Below are positions 7,306 through 16,353 of a stretch of DNA of 64,000 bases, one piece after another. Numbering within the stretch: the first letter of the stretch is position 1; every line of letters begins with the position of its first letter. Below the pieces are notes generated by a model. That model did no database searches and was not told the DNA's origin. It saw only the letters and a list, made by a program, of their open reading frames with translations. Both the position numbers and the translations under genes were made by a program. The DNA comes from JANXSS01 sp040385645 (lineage in GTDB: Bacteria; Pseudomonadota; Gammaproteobacteria; Burkholderiales; Burkholderiaceae_D). The DNA lies in assembly GCA_040385645.1 (NCBI GenBank), contig JAZKGZ010000002.1, forward strand, positions 62,001 through 126,000, given 5' to 3'.

Positions 7306-9282
7306 ATGACAGTCCAGATTTCCAATAATTCAAATTCGGTCAGTGCAACGAACCCTGATGCCGAACAGTCGACCGAGACCGAAGTGATTGAGAAGACCGC
7401 AACCGTTAACGATGACATCGCAAAAGTTTTGCATAAAATGTTTATGTCTAGTACGGAACCACCGAAGCCTGCCAATAAACACTCCATCATCGGCGTCTGC
7501 GGCACGCCAGAACCGAAAGAAAAGACCCTGCCCGTTGCCATACCAAAACGCGACGACCAGCCAAACATCATCGGCGTCTGCGGTACGCCAGAACCGAAAC
7601 CAAAAACCTTGCCCGTTGCTATACCAAAACGCGACGACCAGCCAAACATCATCGGCGTCTGCGGTACGCCAGAACNNNNNNNNNNNNNNNNNNNNNNNNN
7701 NNNNNNNNNNNNNNNNNNNNNNNNNNNNNNNNNNNNNNNNNNNNNNNNNNNNNNNNNNNNNNNNNNNNNNNNNNNAAAAACCTTGCCCGTTGCTATACCA
7801 AAACGCGACGACCAGCCAAACATCATCGGCATCTGCGGTACGCCAGAACCGAAACCAAAAACCTTGCCCGTTGCTATACCAAAACGCGACGACCAGCCAA
7901 ACATCATCGGCATCTGCGGTACGCCAGAACCGAAACCAAAAACCTTGCCCGTTGCTATACCAAAACGCGACGACCAGCCAAACATCATCGGCATCTGCGG
8001 TACGCCAGAACCAAAAAGCAGGCCAGCGCCTGCAATCAATCTGGAAAAAAAGGCCCTGAACGACCTTGGCGAGAATTTCGATTTGATTGCGCGAGGTGAC
8101 GGTTTGATTAGCATTGCAGAGCTCAAAGCGGCTGCAAGAGGTGATTTCCCGCGCGTGCGCTTCGGACAAATCCAGGCAACGCCCGAGGCGATGGATAGAG
8201 CACAAAAGGCTGCGCAGTATTTCCTTGCGCATCCCGACAAGCTGAAAGCGGTGGACGTGGCACTCGGCGTTAATACCGGTCACAAGAAAAATTCCACGGT
8301 GGATGGGCTGATAGCGCGCGACGACATCGCAACTCGCATGAACAAGATGCCATTGTCACAAGCTGAAGTCGCCGTAGTACGTGTATTACAGAAGAGCAAA
8401 GGTGAAGATGGAGCACCTCTGACTTTCACCATAAAAACCTTGGAAGCGCTAGCTGCAAACCCCAAGGCAACAGCCGCCGAAAGGGAGGCAGCCCGATATG
8501 TGCTGGATAATCCTGCGTTCATGGTTCGGCTCGATACTGCCAACCAAGTCGCGCGTGGCCGCGGTACCGATGGTTTCGGGGATGGCAAAATTACGGACAG
8601 CGATTTGAAAACGTTGTTGAACCGACCCGAAGCGAAAAAGTCGGTGCGGCAAGATACGCCAGCACAAATTGCTGAACAAAAAACTGCATTGAGTAACCTG
8701 GGGCAGAGTTTTGATTTAATTTCCGGTGGCAAGAATTTGATTAGCAAAGCCGACCTTCAGGCAGCCGCCCGAGGAATATTCCCATCAGCTGCATTTGGCG
8801 AAATCGACGCATCAGCGGAAGCCAAAAGAAAAGCACAGAGCGCGGCACAATATTTCTTGACGCATTCTAATAAACTGAATGCTGTCGACACGGGCCTGGG
8901 TAAAAATATTGGTGATTCCCGTATTAATAAAGTCGACGGTTTGATTTCCCGTGACGACATTGCTACCCGTATGAACAAAATGCCACTGTCAACAACTGAA
9001 ATTGGCGTAGTCCGTACTCTGCAGGAAAGCAAAGGCGCCGGCGGCAAACCATTCAGCTTCAACGAGCAATCATTGACTGTGATGGCCAACGATCCTAAAG
9101 CGACGCTGAAGCAGCGGCAAGCCGCACAGTATGTACTAGATAATCCTGCATTCCGGGTACGGCTTGACACGGCAAGCCAGGTTGCTACGCGTCATGGTAC
9201 CGGAGGATTTGGCGACGGCAAAATTGTTGAAAGTGATTTCAACGCTTTGCTGAACCGCCCAGAGGCTAGGGCGCTGGCCTGA
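7306..9282 (+). CDS. Repeat-rich effector-like protein with EF-hand-like modules
   Basis: About 658 aa as assembled, interrupted by an assembly gap. Start at ATG 7306 with AAAGAGG seven bases upstream; the longer frame from 7168 lacks this. Residues 1-55 are Ser/Asn/Thr/Glu-rich without a signal peptide, resembling type III secretion signals. Then comes a tandem array of a 27-aa unit beginning KTLPVAIPKRDDQPNIIG with one Cys each. The C-terminal part is two similar blocks of about 190 aa, each with helical AAQYFL/AARYVL segments and acidic loops such as GDGLISIAEL and GFGDGKITDSDL that look like calcium-type or degenerate EF-hand loops. Similar modules occur, as I recall, in HrpF/HrpK/NolX proteins of type III systems; this is a weak analogy. 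No transmembrane segment. Function unknown. Confidence 0.7.
   Translation: MTVQISNNSNSVSATNPDAEQSTETEVIEKTATVNDDIAKVLHKMFMSSTEPPKPANKHSIIGVCGTPEPKEKTLPVAIPKRDDQPNIIGVCGTPEPKPKTLPVAIPKRDDQPNIIGVCGTPEXXXXXXXXXXXXXXXXXXXXXXXXXXXXXXXXXXKTLPVAIPKRDDQPNIIGICGTPEPKPKTLPVAIPKRDDQPNIIGICGTPEPKPKTLPVAIPKRDDQPNIIGICGTPEPKSRPAPAINLEKKALNDLGENFDLIARGDGLISIAELKAAARGDFPRVRFGQIQATPEAMDRAQKAAQYFLAHPDKLKAVDVALGVNTGHKKNSTVDGLIARDDIATRMNKMPLSQAEVAVVRVLQKSKGEDGAPLTFTIKTLEALAANPKATAAEREAARYVLDNPAFMVRLDTANQVARGRGTDGFGDGKITDSDLKTLLNRPEAKKSVRQDTPAQIAEQKTALSNLGQSFDLISGGKNLISKADLQAAARGIFPSAAFGEIDASAEAKRKAQSAAQYFLTHSNKLNAVDTGLGKNIGDSRINKVDGLISRDDIATRMNKMPLSTTEIGVVRTLQESKGAGGKPFSFNEQSLTVMANDPKATLKQRQAAQYVLDNPAFRVRLDTASQVATRHGTGGFGDGKIVESDFNALLNRPEARALA
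7522..8019 (+). repeat. 81-bp tandem repeat array (27-aa unit), spanning a gap
   Basis: Units start at 7522, 7603, 7777, 7858 and 7939, with a partial lead-in unit from about 7480. The unit encodes KTLPVAIPKRDDQPNIIG followed by (V/I)CGTPEPKP. Copies left of the gap have GTC (Val) and copies to the right have ATC (Ile) at the same position; the first unit ends in KE and the last in KS. Near-identity between copies indicates recent duplication or homogenisation. Confidence 0.95.
7676..7775. other. Assembly gap, 100 N
   Basis: Exactly 100 N inside the repeat array. The unit starts on both sides are 174 bases apart (7603 and 7777), which is not a multiple of 81, so 100 is a placeholder. The true length should be 7 + 81k bases (7, 88, 169 and so on) if repeat phase is kept. 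Confidence 0.95.
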
Positions 9283-9339
9283 GGAACGAACACGCGGTGC
9301 CATCGCCTCGTGCCTAATTACATACTTAGTTTGTAGAAC

Positions 9340-9375
9340 AAAAGCCGGTTATCTTTTAAAAGGTAACCGGCTTTT
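9340..9375. terminator. Bidirectional terminator between repeat gene and ahpC
   Basis: Perfect 12-bp stem, AAAAGCCGGTTA (9340-9351) with TAACCGGCTTTT (9364-9375), loop of 12 bases. A-rich and U-rich flanks on both strands fit termination of the plus-strand repeat gene and the minus-strand ahpC. Confidence 0.8.
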
Positions 9376-9420
9376 AAATGTTGAAAAAAATTTTGGCCTA
9401 GTAACTTTCTAGGAATACCG

Positions 9421-9993
9421 CTAAATCTTGCCGACCAGATCGAACGATGGCTTGAGCGTTTCAGCACCTTCGCTCCACTTAGCCGGGCATACCTCACCAG
9501 GATGTGCTGCGATGTATTGCGCTGCCTTGACGCGACGCATCAACTCGCTTGCATCCCGGCCGATGCCGTCCGGATGCACTTCGATGGTTTTGATCTTGCC
9601 GGCGGGATCGATCACGAACGTGCCACGCAATGCCAGACCAGCATCGTCGCCCTCTTCAATCAGCACATCGAAGGCACGCGACAGTACGTGTCCGGGGTCG
9701 CCGATCAATGGGTAAGTCACTTTGCTAATCGCTTCCGACGAGGCGTGCCACGCCTTGTGGGTGAAATGGGTATCGGTCGAGATACCGTAAATTTCCACGC
9801 CTAATTTTTTGAATTCATCATAGCGGTCTGCCAGGTCGCCCAACTCGGTCGGGCAAACAAACGTAAATGCTGCCGGGAAGAACACAAATACCGACCACTT
9901 GCCTTTGAGATCTTCGTTGCTGACGGTGATAAATTTTCCATCTTGAAAAGCGGAAGCTTTAAAAGGCACAACTTCAGTATTAATCAGCGACAT
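9421..9993 (-). CDS. ahpC: Alkyl hydroperoxide reductase subunit C (2-Cys peroxiredoxin)
   Basis: Cytoplasmic typical 2-Cys peroxiredoxin, 190 aa, that reduces H2O2 and organic peroxides using AhpF. Peroxidatic Cys47 lies in FTFVCPTE and resolving Cys168 in GEVCPAKW, at the positions usual for the AhpC1 class. The start is the ATG at 9993 (MSLINTEVV), with AAGGA a few bases upstream; the longer frame to 10011 is not needed. An OxyR-like site lies about 67-103 bases before the start. A shared bidirectional terminator follows the gene. Confidence 0.96.
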   Translation of the reverse strand: MSLINTEVVPFKASAFQDGKFITVSNEDLKGKWSVFVFFPAAFTFVCPTELGDLADRYDEFKKLGVEIYGISTDTHFTHKAWHASSEAISKVTYPLIGDPGHVLSRAFDVLIEEGDDAGLALRGTFVIDPAGKIKTIEVHPDGIGRDASELMRRVKAAQYIAAHPGEVCPAKWSEGAETLKPSFDLVGKI

Positions 9994-10059
9994 GGGTAAT
10001 TTCCTTAACAAAAAATAAACGAAGACACATAGAATAAAGCTCTTGAAAATAAAAATCTA

Positions 10060-10096
10060 ATAGATTCTAGGTATAGTCAAAATTATCGTTGCCTAT
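10060..10096 (-). promoter_or_regulatory. Putative OxyR-binding site upstream of ahpC
   Basis: Four tetranucleotides spaced at 11 bases as in the OxyR motif ATAG-N7-CTAT-N7-ATAG-N7-CTAT: ATAG (10060), GTAT (10071), ATTA (10082), CTAT (10093), 13 of 16 defined bases matching. The position ahead of a peroxide-response gene is as expected. Confidence 0.5.
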
Positions 10097-10142
10097 CTGA
10101 TGTCGTAGCAGCGTTTGATCTAACGATGTGCTGTCATGCATT

Positions 10143-13100
10143 TCACTTATTAGTCGTTACAGCCGCCGTTGCAACATCCTTGATCGAATCGAAGCGCTTG
10201 TTATAAAACACATCCATGCCGGTCACGGTTCCGCCGCGTACGACCAGCGACCAATACTGGGTCAGGGTGTAAGTAAGCTTCAATACACTGCCGGCGCTGG
10301 CCAAGCTTTGCTCGTAGCCGATAGTGATTTTGTCGGAAATCTTTTTGCCTAGATTAACGACTTGCCCGCCGCTCAAACCATATTCGCTCGAACCGATCGC
10401 CAGAGCGTCCAGTCCCAACGATTTGGCAACATTTTTGCCACCGAAGCTGTTGAGCAATCCAAATGCCGCACCTTTTACGGCATTCTGTGCTTGCGCAGCG
10501 CCCCCGGCACCACTACCGCTGCTGCTGCCATGGCCGAACACTAGCCAGGATAATTTTTCTTCTTGCGACAACGAAGGTTCGGACACCAATTCCACGCGAG
10601 GGCGCTGGGCGTCGCCGGTTACCTGCACGCCGGCAGAGACTTCCGGTTGCCGACGCATCGCCAGAAGATTGATGTTCGGATTACGCAATGGCCCTTGAAA
10701 ATTGATGATGCCGCGTTCGATTGCCAATTTCGTACCGAATGCTTCATAGGTGCCCTCCGCTACCCGGATCGTGCCGAACGCTTGCGGTGCGGTACGCGGC
10801 GCACTGCGCACTTTCAATGCGCCGGCCAGCCGCAAGTCGGCACCGGAACCTTTGAAGTAGAAGCGGTTGCCGAGATCGAGTTCGACATCGACATCCGGTG
10901 TAAACGATGCCGACGGTTTTGCAGAAGGACCGTCCGGTTGGGCTTGCGCTATGGGCGGTGCCTTGCCACCACGAACGACGACGACATCGCCATCGAGTTC
11001 AGGCGCAGTTTTCTCTGGCAGGCTAAACACCGCATTGTCGACCGTAAATTTGCCGCTGACCAGCAAGCGCGCATCGACATTTGCCGCCTTGACTTGGCCG
11101 GAAACCGTCAGCTGCCCGGCCGGGCTTGCCAGCAGCTGCAGGCGATCTGCCACGACAGTAGCGCTCAAGCCGGGATTAGTACGGTCGAGAGCGATTCGTC
11201 CACTCGCCGTCAACGTGCCATCACCTCCACGAAATTGCATTTGCCGTAAAACCAAAACGTTGTTATCGATACCGATGCGGGCGATACCGTCTTTTAGACG
11301 CACACCTTGGTCGTATAACGTCAGGGCCAGCCCATCACCGCTGATCGTGCCGGACAATTTTGGATCGGCGAGCATGCCGGCGATTGCGACATCGGCACCG
11401 GCACTGCCGCTCAGAGCGATACCGGGCCCGGCCAGTACGCCTAGCGATTGCAGGCGTGGCAAAGCTGCTGTAACCAGAGCGTTGATCGGCGATTGTGGCG
11501 TCAGTGTCAACGCACCATCGATACGTTGCATACCGATACCACCGGTAGCACCGATTGTGCCAACCCGCGTACCGACGACCCGGGCGTCGAATTTTATTCC
11601 AGTACCCTGCAAATCGGCGCGCAAAGACATCGCACTTAGACCGAGCGCAGTTTCGCCAGCGCGTACATCGCCGCGCCGGCGATCAAGTCGAATTACACCG
11701 GAGGCCGTGTTAGCCAGCGATACATTCCAGTCGCCATCGATCACCAAATCGGTCACCACAGGCGGTGCCTCGCCGGTAAATTGCTGACGTAATGCCAACA
11801 ACTCACCGATGTCCAGGCCGCTAAGGCTTCCTTCGGAGCGGAGCACATTATCGGCAAACCGAAAATTCTTTAAATCGATCACCGCCCGTGCCACATTCAG
11901 ACGCGTACTGCCCAGCTCCACCCTGCCCGGCGCGACATCTACCGACAACGGCCGTGCTAGCCGAATACGTGGCAAACCTGCGTTTTCAAAAGTCTGTAGT
12001 GTGCCGTTCCACCCCAAGCCACCGGATTTTTCGGCCAACGCACCCTGCGCTGCGACCCGGACGTCCAGCGGCTTACCACGTAGCCGGCCAGATGACTTCA
12101 CTTGCAATGTGTGCCGGGCATAGGTACCGTCGAGGTTGCCGTTCAAGCTCGTGAGCGCGATGTCGCCGCTGCGAATATTTTTTGCGTCGATGCTGATCGC
12201 CACGCGCGCATCCGGTGTCTGGCCAGGTACTCCCTGTGTCTGCGCACGACCCGATATGGCATCTGCTTGATGATCGCCGAACCGCAAACGCTGCGCACGA
12301 TACGTCGCGTCAACGACCGGGCGGGTCAGTGTGCCCCCCAAGGTTCCTTTGACGACGGCAAGCCCGGATAATCCAAAGCCAAGCCGATCCAATGCCGGCG
12401 CATTCAAGTCCACATTCAACTTGTCTGCTGGATTACCAAAGCTTCCCTGCAAGCGCAGCGTATTGCCGGCCACGAGCAGCTGTAGATCACTCGGCAGAAG
12501 TTTGGTACCAGCAATGCGAAGCGTACCGCCGCCGGTCATGGGAAGGTTGTCATATATGCTGTCGTAGACCTTGAAACCCACATCGGCCGTCAGTTCCGGG
12601 CGCAGAAATCCTCGCGCGTCGAAGCTTGTATTGATACGGGCTGCGAAAGTCGGTTTTGAAGCAGGCGTACTAGCTTTGCTGACTTTGCCAGCCTTAGCAG
12701 TTTTGCTATCGCCTGCAGGCATCATCGCCACGAACAACGCTGGATTGAAATTGCTCAGCTTGCCAGTAATTTTGTAAGCGGCCTTTTCGTCGCGTGCAAG
12801 CGTCGCTGCAGCCGTTAGCTCGCCAGCGGCGGCGCGCAATCTGGCCGACTGCAGGGTGATTTGTTTCAGCCCGATCTCGACCTCGGCCTTGGCGGAAATT
12901 TTTTCATCTGCCAGATCGAGTTCCAGGTATTGATTGTTACCGGCTAAGCGTGCCGTCAGAGGTCCATCTAACGCTGTTGGCTGCATCGCTGTATGCAGTG
13001 CCTGCAAATTCAATCTTTTTGCGGCGACCATTAAGCGGCCTGTATCGCCTTGCAGTTCGCCATTTCCCTCCAGTGTCGCCGAGCTGGGCAGTACGATTTT

Positions 13101-14165
13101 AAGCGCTGAAAGTTGTTGGCGTTTCGCATCCAGCGTGACGTTAGCAGCCATCGACAGCAGCGGCACCAGGGCTTTATCGATCGGGCCGGGCGACGCATTA
13201 ACGATCGACACCGGTCCGAAAACGGTCATTTGTGTCAAGTCCGCTACCGGCTTTCCGACCGGCTTCAGCGTGGCACGAATATCCAAATCGGCGCGGGGCC
13301 ATTCCGGATTAAAGGTCTGTGGATTCAAATGGCGTACCAATACCGTTGCATCCCGCAATGGCACCGCACCGAAGGGCATGGCATTGATAACAGCTGTGCC
13401 GTTGAGTTTGTCGTCGCTGCCATCGAGTTTGATACCGAGCAATGCCAGTGAACCCGACAGTTGCGCCGCCAGACGGTATTGCTGGTCGCCACGCGAACCC
13501 TCGAGTTCAGCGCTACCGCTCAACGCAAACGGCTGCACACCGTGTAGTCGCAGCGATGCAGCAATCTTGCCAAAAGGCGTTGTGACGTTCGCCAAATCCA
13601 AACCATGCCGGGTGCCGTCTGAATTGATCTGCAGTCGAACATCGCTGTACTGCGTAGTGGTCGTGTCCTGATGTATGACGATCTTTTCGATTGTTGCCGA
13701 TTCCAAGTTGATCGCCAGGGGCAACTTAATTTCCGCCGGCATGACCAGCGGCGTCGACGGCGTCGGCAACAGGGTCACATCGACGGTACCCAACCGCAGA
13801 AAATTGATATCCAGCGTCAGCGGCGCACGAAAAACGTTCCAGGCACCCTGCACTTTGTCGACCTTGATGATTTGCCCAGCACTTCGGTACTCGACATTAC
13901 GCAACGACAGACCGTTGCGTAATGTGCCGGCGACAAGCTCGCCGCCCAATTGGCCCGGCAACAATTTCTTTGCCGCGTTCCAAACCAGACGGGAACCCGA
14001 TTCAGTTTGCACGGCAACGACCGCTGCAATGCCCGTGCCTGCGATGACAACGGCGAGGATACCCGCGCTCCAAAGCAGCCGGCGCCGGAAACGTTTGCCA
14101 CGCGATGTGGCGGTAGTGGCGGTTAGCTGCGACGCTGGCCGCTCATGGTTCGTATCGGCCATCAA
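10143..14165 (-). CDS. tamB: Translocation and assembly module subunit TamB
   Basis: Very large protein (1340 aa) anchored in the inner membrane by one N-terminal helix (about residues 28-50, after RRRLLWSAG) and spanning the periplasm as a beta-rich, AsmA/VPS13-like groove. It works with TamA in outer-membrane protein or lipid transport. The body is long repetitive beta-strand sequence; the C-terminal region with ALKVRSAPRTAPQAFGTIRV, then GTKLAIERGIINFQGPLRNP and SEPSLSQEEKLSWLVFGHG is the diagnostic TamB (DUF490) domain. The start codon overlaps the tamA stop by four bases (ATGA), indicating translational coupling in a tamA-tamB operon. Confidence 0.93.
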   Translation of the reverse strand: MMADTNHERPASQLTATTATSRGKRFRRRLLWSAGILAVVIAGTGIAAVVAVQTESGSRLVWNAAKKLLPGQLGGELVAGTLRNGLSLRNVEYRSAGQIIKVDKVQGAWNVFRAPLTLDINFLRLGTVDVTLLPTPSTPLVMPAEIKLPLAINLESATIEKIVIHQDTTTTQYSDVRLQINSDGTRHGLDLANVTTPFGKIAASLRLHGVQPFALSGSAELEGSRGDQQYRLAAQLSGSLALLGIKLDGSDDKLNGTAVINAMPFGAVPLRDATVLVRHLNPQTFNPEWPRADLDIRATLKPVGKPVADLTQMTVFGPVSIVNASPGPIDKALVPLLSMAANVTLDAKRQQLSALKIVLPSSATLEGNGELQGDTGRLMVAAKRLNLQALHTAMQPTALDGPLTARLAGNNQYLELDLADEKISAKAEVEIGLKQITLQSARLRAAAGELTAAATLARDEKAAYKITGKLSNFNPALFVAMMPAGDSKTAKAGKVSKASTPASKPTFAARINTSFDARGFLRPELTADVGFKVYDSIYDNLPMTGGGTLRIAGTKLLPSDLQLLVAGNTLRLQGSFGNPADKLNVDLNAPALDRLGFGLSGLAVVKGTLGGTLTRPVVDATYRAQRLRFGDHQADAISGRAQTQGVPGQTPDARVAISIDAKNIRSGDIALTSLNGNLDGTYARHTLQVKSSGRLRGKPLDVRVAAQGALAEKSGGLGWNGTLQTFENAGLPRIRLARPLSVDVAPGRVELGSTRLNVARAVIDLKNFRFADNVLRSEGSLSGLDIGELLALRQQFTGEAPPVVTDLVIDGDWNVSLANTASGVIRLDRRRGDVRAGETALGLSAMSLRADLQGTGIKFDARVVGTRVGTIGATGGIGMQRIDGALTLTPQSPINALVTAALPRLQSLGVLAGPGIALSGSAGADVAIAGMLADPKLSGTISGDGLALTLYDQGVRLKDGIARIGIDNNVLVLRQMQFRGGDGTLTASGRIALDRTNPGLSATVVADRLQLLASPAGQLTVSGQVKAANVDARLLVSGKFTVDNAVFSLPEKTAPELDGDVVVVRGGKAPPIAQAQPDGPSAKPSASFTPDVDVELDLGNRFYFKGSGADLRLAGALKVRSAPRTAPQAFGTIRVAEGTYEAFGTKLAIERGIINFQGPLRNPNINLLAMRRQPEVSAGVQVTGDAQRPRVELVSEPSLSQEEKLSWLVFGHGSSSGSGAGGAAQAQNAVKGAAFGLLNSFGGKNVAKSLGLDALAIGSSEYGLSGGQVVNLGKKISDKITIGYEQSLASAGSVLKLTYTLTQYWSLVVRGGTVTGMDVFYNKRFDSIKDVATAAVTTNK

Positions 14166-15955
14166 AATGCCACGCCTAGCGAAAGATGCGGTCGAAGTTT
14201 CTTATCTTGGATACCGTACGCCAGGTCGGCGCTCACGCTCCCGACCGGAGTGCGATAGCGCACGCCCGTGCCGACTGCATGAAACAACGACTTCTCACGC
14301 CAGCTGTCAGCGGCAGTGCCGACGTCGTAAAACACTGCCCCACCCCATTGTTCAGTTAGCCAGTGCTGATATTCCGCACTACCAGTTGCGATATAACGGG
14401 TTGGATACACAATGCCATTACGCTCGTTGCCAATCGATTGATAGCTGTAGCCACGTACCGAATCGGTACCACCGGCACGAAACAGCAATGAAGCGGGAAT
14501 CGAGGCATTACCGGTTTTGGACAGGACCGCGCCGGCCTCCGCGCGCAGTTTGACCAGATCGCGGCGACCGACAGGCAGATATTTAATGGCACGTCCGTAC
14601 AGTCGGAAAAAAGTTTGATCGGTCAAAAGACCCTTAACTGCGACACCTGCCTGCCCCGATACGACATATCCGCGACGTGGAAAAATCAAATTATCGACTC
14701 GCCGTGCGGTACGCTCGATGCCGACCAACAGCGCTTGATGCGAGCCTGGCTGCACCACGGTGTCGATCGGTAAGGTAGCACCGTCGATCTGGCTCAATTG
14801 ATCGCGATAATATTCGAGCACGTAAGCGATATCGTCTCGATCGGTATCGCGGGCACGTCGCACGCCAAGCCGGCGGCTACGCAAATCCACGCCGGAGAGC
14901 ATGGTACGGTCGGTCGAAACATGTACATTATCGACGAAGCCAGCGGTATCCGGCGGCTTCGACAAGGTAACGGTGCCGTATTGCCGGCGCTGCTCCAGGC
15001 GCAATTGCGTATCAAGCACGTAGGCTTTGCCGAAAATGTCGGTATGGGAATATAAGCCCTCTATACGCGCACCGGTATCAGTGGTGTAACCGACGCCGCC
15101 GCGAATGCGTTGCGTCGGAAATTCCGTGAGTTCTACATTGACCGGCGCACGCACGGCATTTGCCGGATCGCGGTCAATGTCGATCACGACATTGCTGTAA
15201 TACGGCGTACGTAACACTTGCCGCTGGAATTCCAACAGCCGATCCACGCTGAATTCTTCGTCCGGCTGCACCGGATTGACATTGCGCACGATATCTTCGG
15301 GATAGCGGCGCGCACCATTGATTTTCACCTCGCCAAAGGTAAATACCGGGCCGCTTTCATAAGCCGTGCTCAGATCGGCTTTTTGGGTATCGGCATCGAC
15401 CCGGGCTTGCGACTCTGTCAAGCGGGCCGCTGGGTACCGACGTTGGGCAAGGATATTCAAGCTGTTCTGTTTGGCTTCAGCCCAATCGTCTTGGCGAAAC
15501 GGGGCGCTCTCTTTCAGTGGCCAATCCCGCTGCAAACGCTCGACCTGGCGCGGCGATTGTGTCGTTGCCACGCCCTGCACATCAATCTTGACCGAGGAAA
15601 CCAGGGTACGAGGGCCGGGTTCGACGGTGACGCGAACGACGGTTGTGTCGGATTCCTTGTCGACCTTGATCGTTGTCTTCGGCGAAAAATACCCTTCGGT
15701 CGCGACCAGACGCGAGACTTGCTCGGCTGCAGTAGCAATCATGAATTCAAGCTGTTCACTCGACAGGTCCTCGCGCTTTTGATAACGCGACAAGTCCAGG
15801 AAATCCTTCAGCAATGCTTTAACTGGCTTGGGCGCATCGATTACGGTTTTATACGCAGCCTGGGCAGGCGCGGCGAAAATTGCTAGGCAACCGATGATTA
15901 AAATCATGGCGCGGCGAGGCGATAATCGCCAGTAGCTGGAGGTAAGGAAAGTCAA
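14162..15955 (-). CDS. tamA: Translocation and assembly module subunit TamA (Omp85 family)
   Basis: Outer-membrane protein of 597 aa in the BamA/TamA family. Residues 1-33 form a signal peptide (RRAM, hydrophobic core, APAQAA). Three POTRA domains follow to about residue 280, then a 16-stranded beta-barrel domain with FRAGGTDSVRGYSYQSIG, the conserved VRGY element of Omp85 barrels, and a C-terminal strand ending in F. The start used is a TTG at 15955; an ATG at 15907 is possible but would remove the positively charged part of the signal peptide. First gene of the tamA-tamB pair. Confidence 0.9.
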   Translation of the reverse strand: MTFLTSSYWRLSPRRAMILIIGCLAIFAAPAQAAYKTVIDAPKPVKALLKDFLDLSRYQKREDLSSEQLEFMIATAAEQVSRLVATEGYFSPKTTIKVDKESDTTVVRVTVEPGPRTLVSSVKIDVQGVATTQSPRQVERLQRDWPLKESAPFRQDDWAEAKQNSLNILAQRRYPAARLTESQARVDADTQKADLSTAYESGPVFTFGEVKINGARRYPEDIVRNVNPVQPDEEFSVDRLLEFQRQVLRTPYYSNVVIDIDRDPANAVRAPVNVELTEFPTQRIRGGVGYTTDTGARIEGLYSHTDIFGKAYVLDTQLRLEQRRQYGTVTLSKPPDTAGFVDNVHVSTDRTMLSGVDLRSRRLGVRRARDTDRDDIAYVLEYYRDQLSQIDGATLPIDTVVQPGSHQALLVGIERTARRVDNLIFPRRGYVVSGQAGVAVKGLLTDQTFFRLYGRAIKYLPVGRRDLVKLRAEAGAVLSKTGNASIPASLLFRAGGTDSVRGYSYQSIGNERNGIVYPTRYIATGSAEYQHWLTEQWGGAVFYDVGTAADSWREKSLFHAVGTGVRYRTPVGSVSADLAYGIQDKKLRPHLSLGVAF

Positions 15956-16079
15956 TTTGGTTCTCGATGGGGCACGGCAATCATCGACCGCCGTGAATAT
16001 TAAAAATGCCGCGCAACGATAGCACTCACCAGATTTTCGGCTATGCGTGGAAGGCCGCTTTGCAGCGCATCCAGCCGGT

Positions 16080-16349
16080 CTAATTGAAAGGATTTTTCAC
16101 CGATTCGGCTGGCATCGGCGATATCCTTTCCGGCAGGTTGCTTTCCCCTTCCAGCACCGCTACTACTTGCTCAATCAGTGTTTTTAATTGCTGCGCACGA
16201 GCCAGGCCCAACGCATCTTTGGTCAATACCAGCGAACCGTAGATGGTCACGCGATCCAGACGATTTTCAATCGTCAATTCCTCGATATCGATCGCCTCGG
16301 TTTCATTGGCAAAGGGTGTGAGGCAAAAAGGAGGTTGGATGGCAGGCAT
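16080..16349 (-). CDS. Small conserved-type hypothetical protein, 89 aa
   Basis: Soluble-looking 89-residue protein with alternating acidic and hydrophobic residues: an N-terminal beta-like part (IDIEELTIENRLDRVTIYGS) followed by a helix (DALGLARAQQLKTLIEQVV) and a proline-rich tail. I cannot name the family, although similar short proteins occur in Burkholderiales. It starts with ATG at 16349 four bases after the stop of the upstream endonuclease gene on the same strand, so the two are probably cotranscribed. Function unknown. Confidence 0.7.
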   Translation of the reverse strand: MPAIQPPFCLTPFANETEAIDIEELTIENRLDRVTIYGSLVLTKDALGLARAQQLKTLIEQVVAVLEGESNLPERISPMPAESVKNPFN

Positions 16350-16353
16350 AAAT

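Noticed and set aside
7480..8020. Short regular repeats that could suggest a CRISPR array
   Set aside because: The 81-bp unit is contiguous, in frame and fully coding, with no variable spacers.
10867..11787. Long plus-strand open frame inside tamB
   Set aside because: Antisense frame of a conserved gene; composition is that of a mirrored reading frame.
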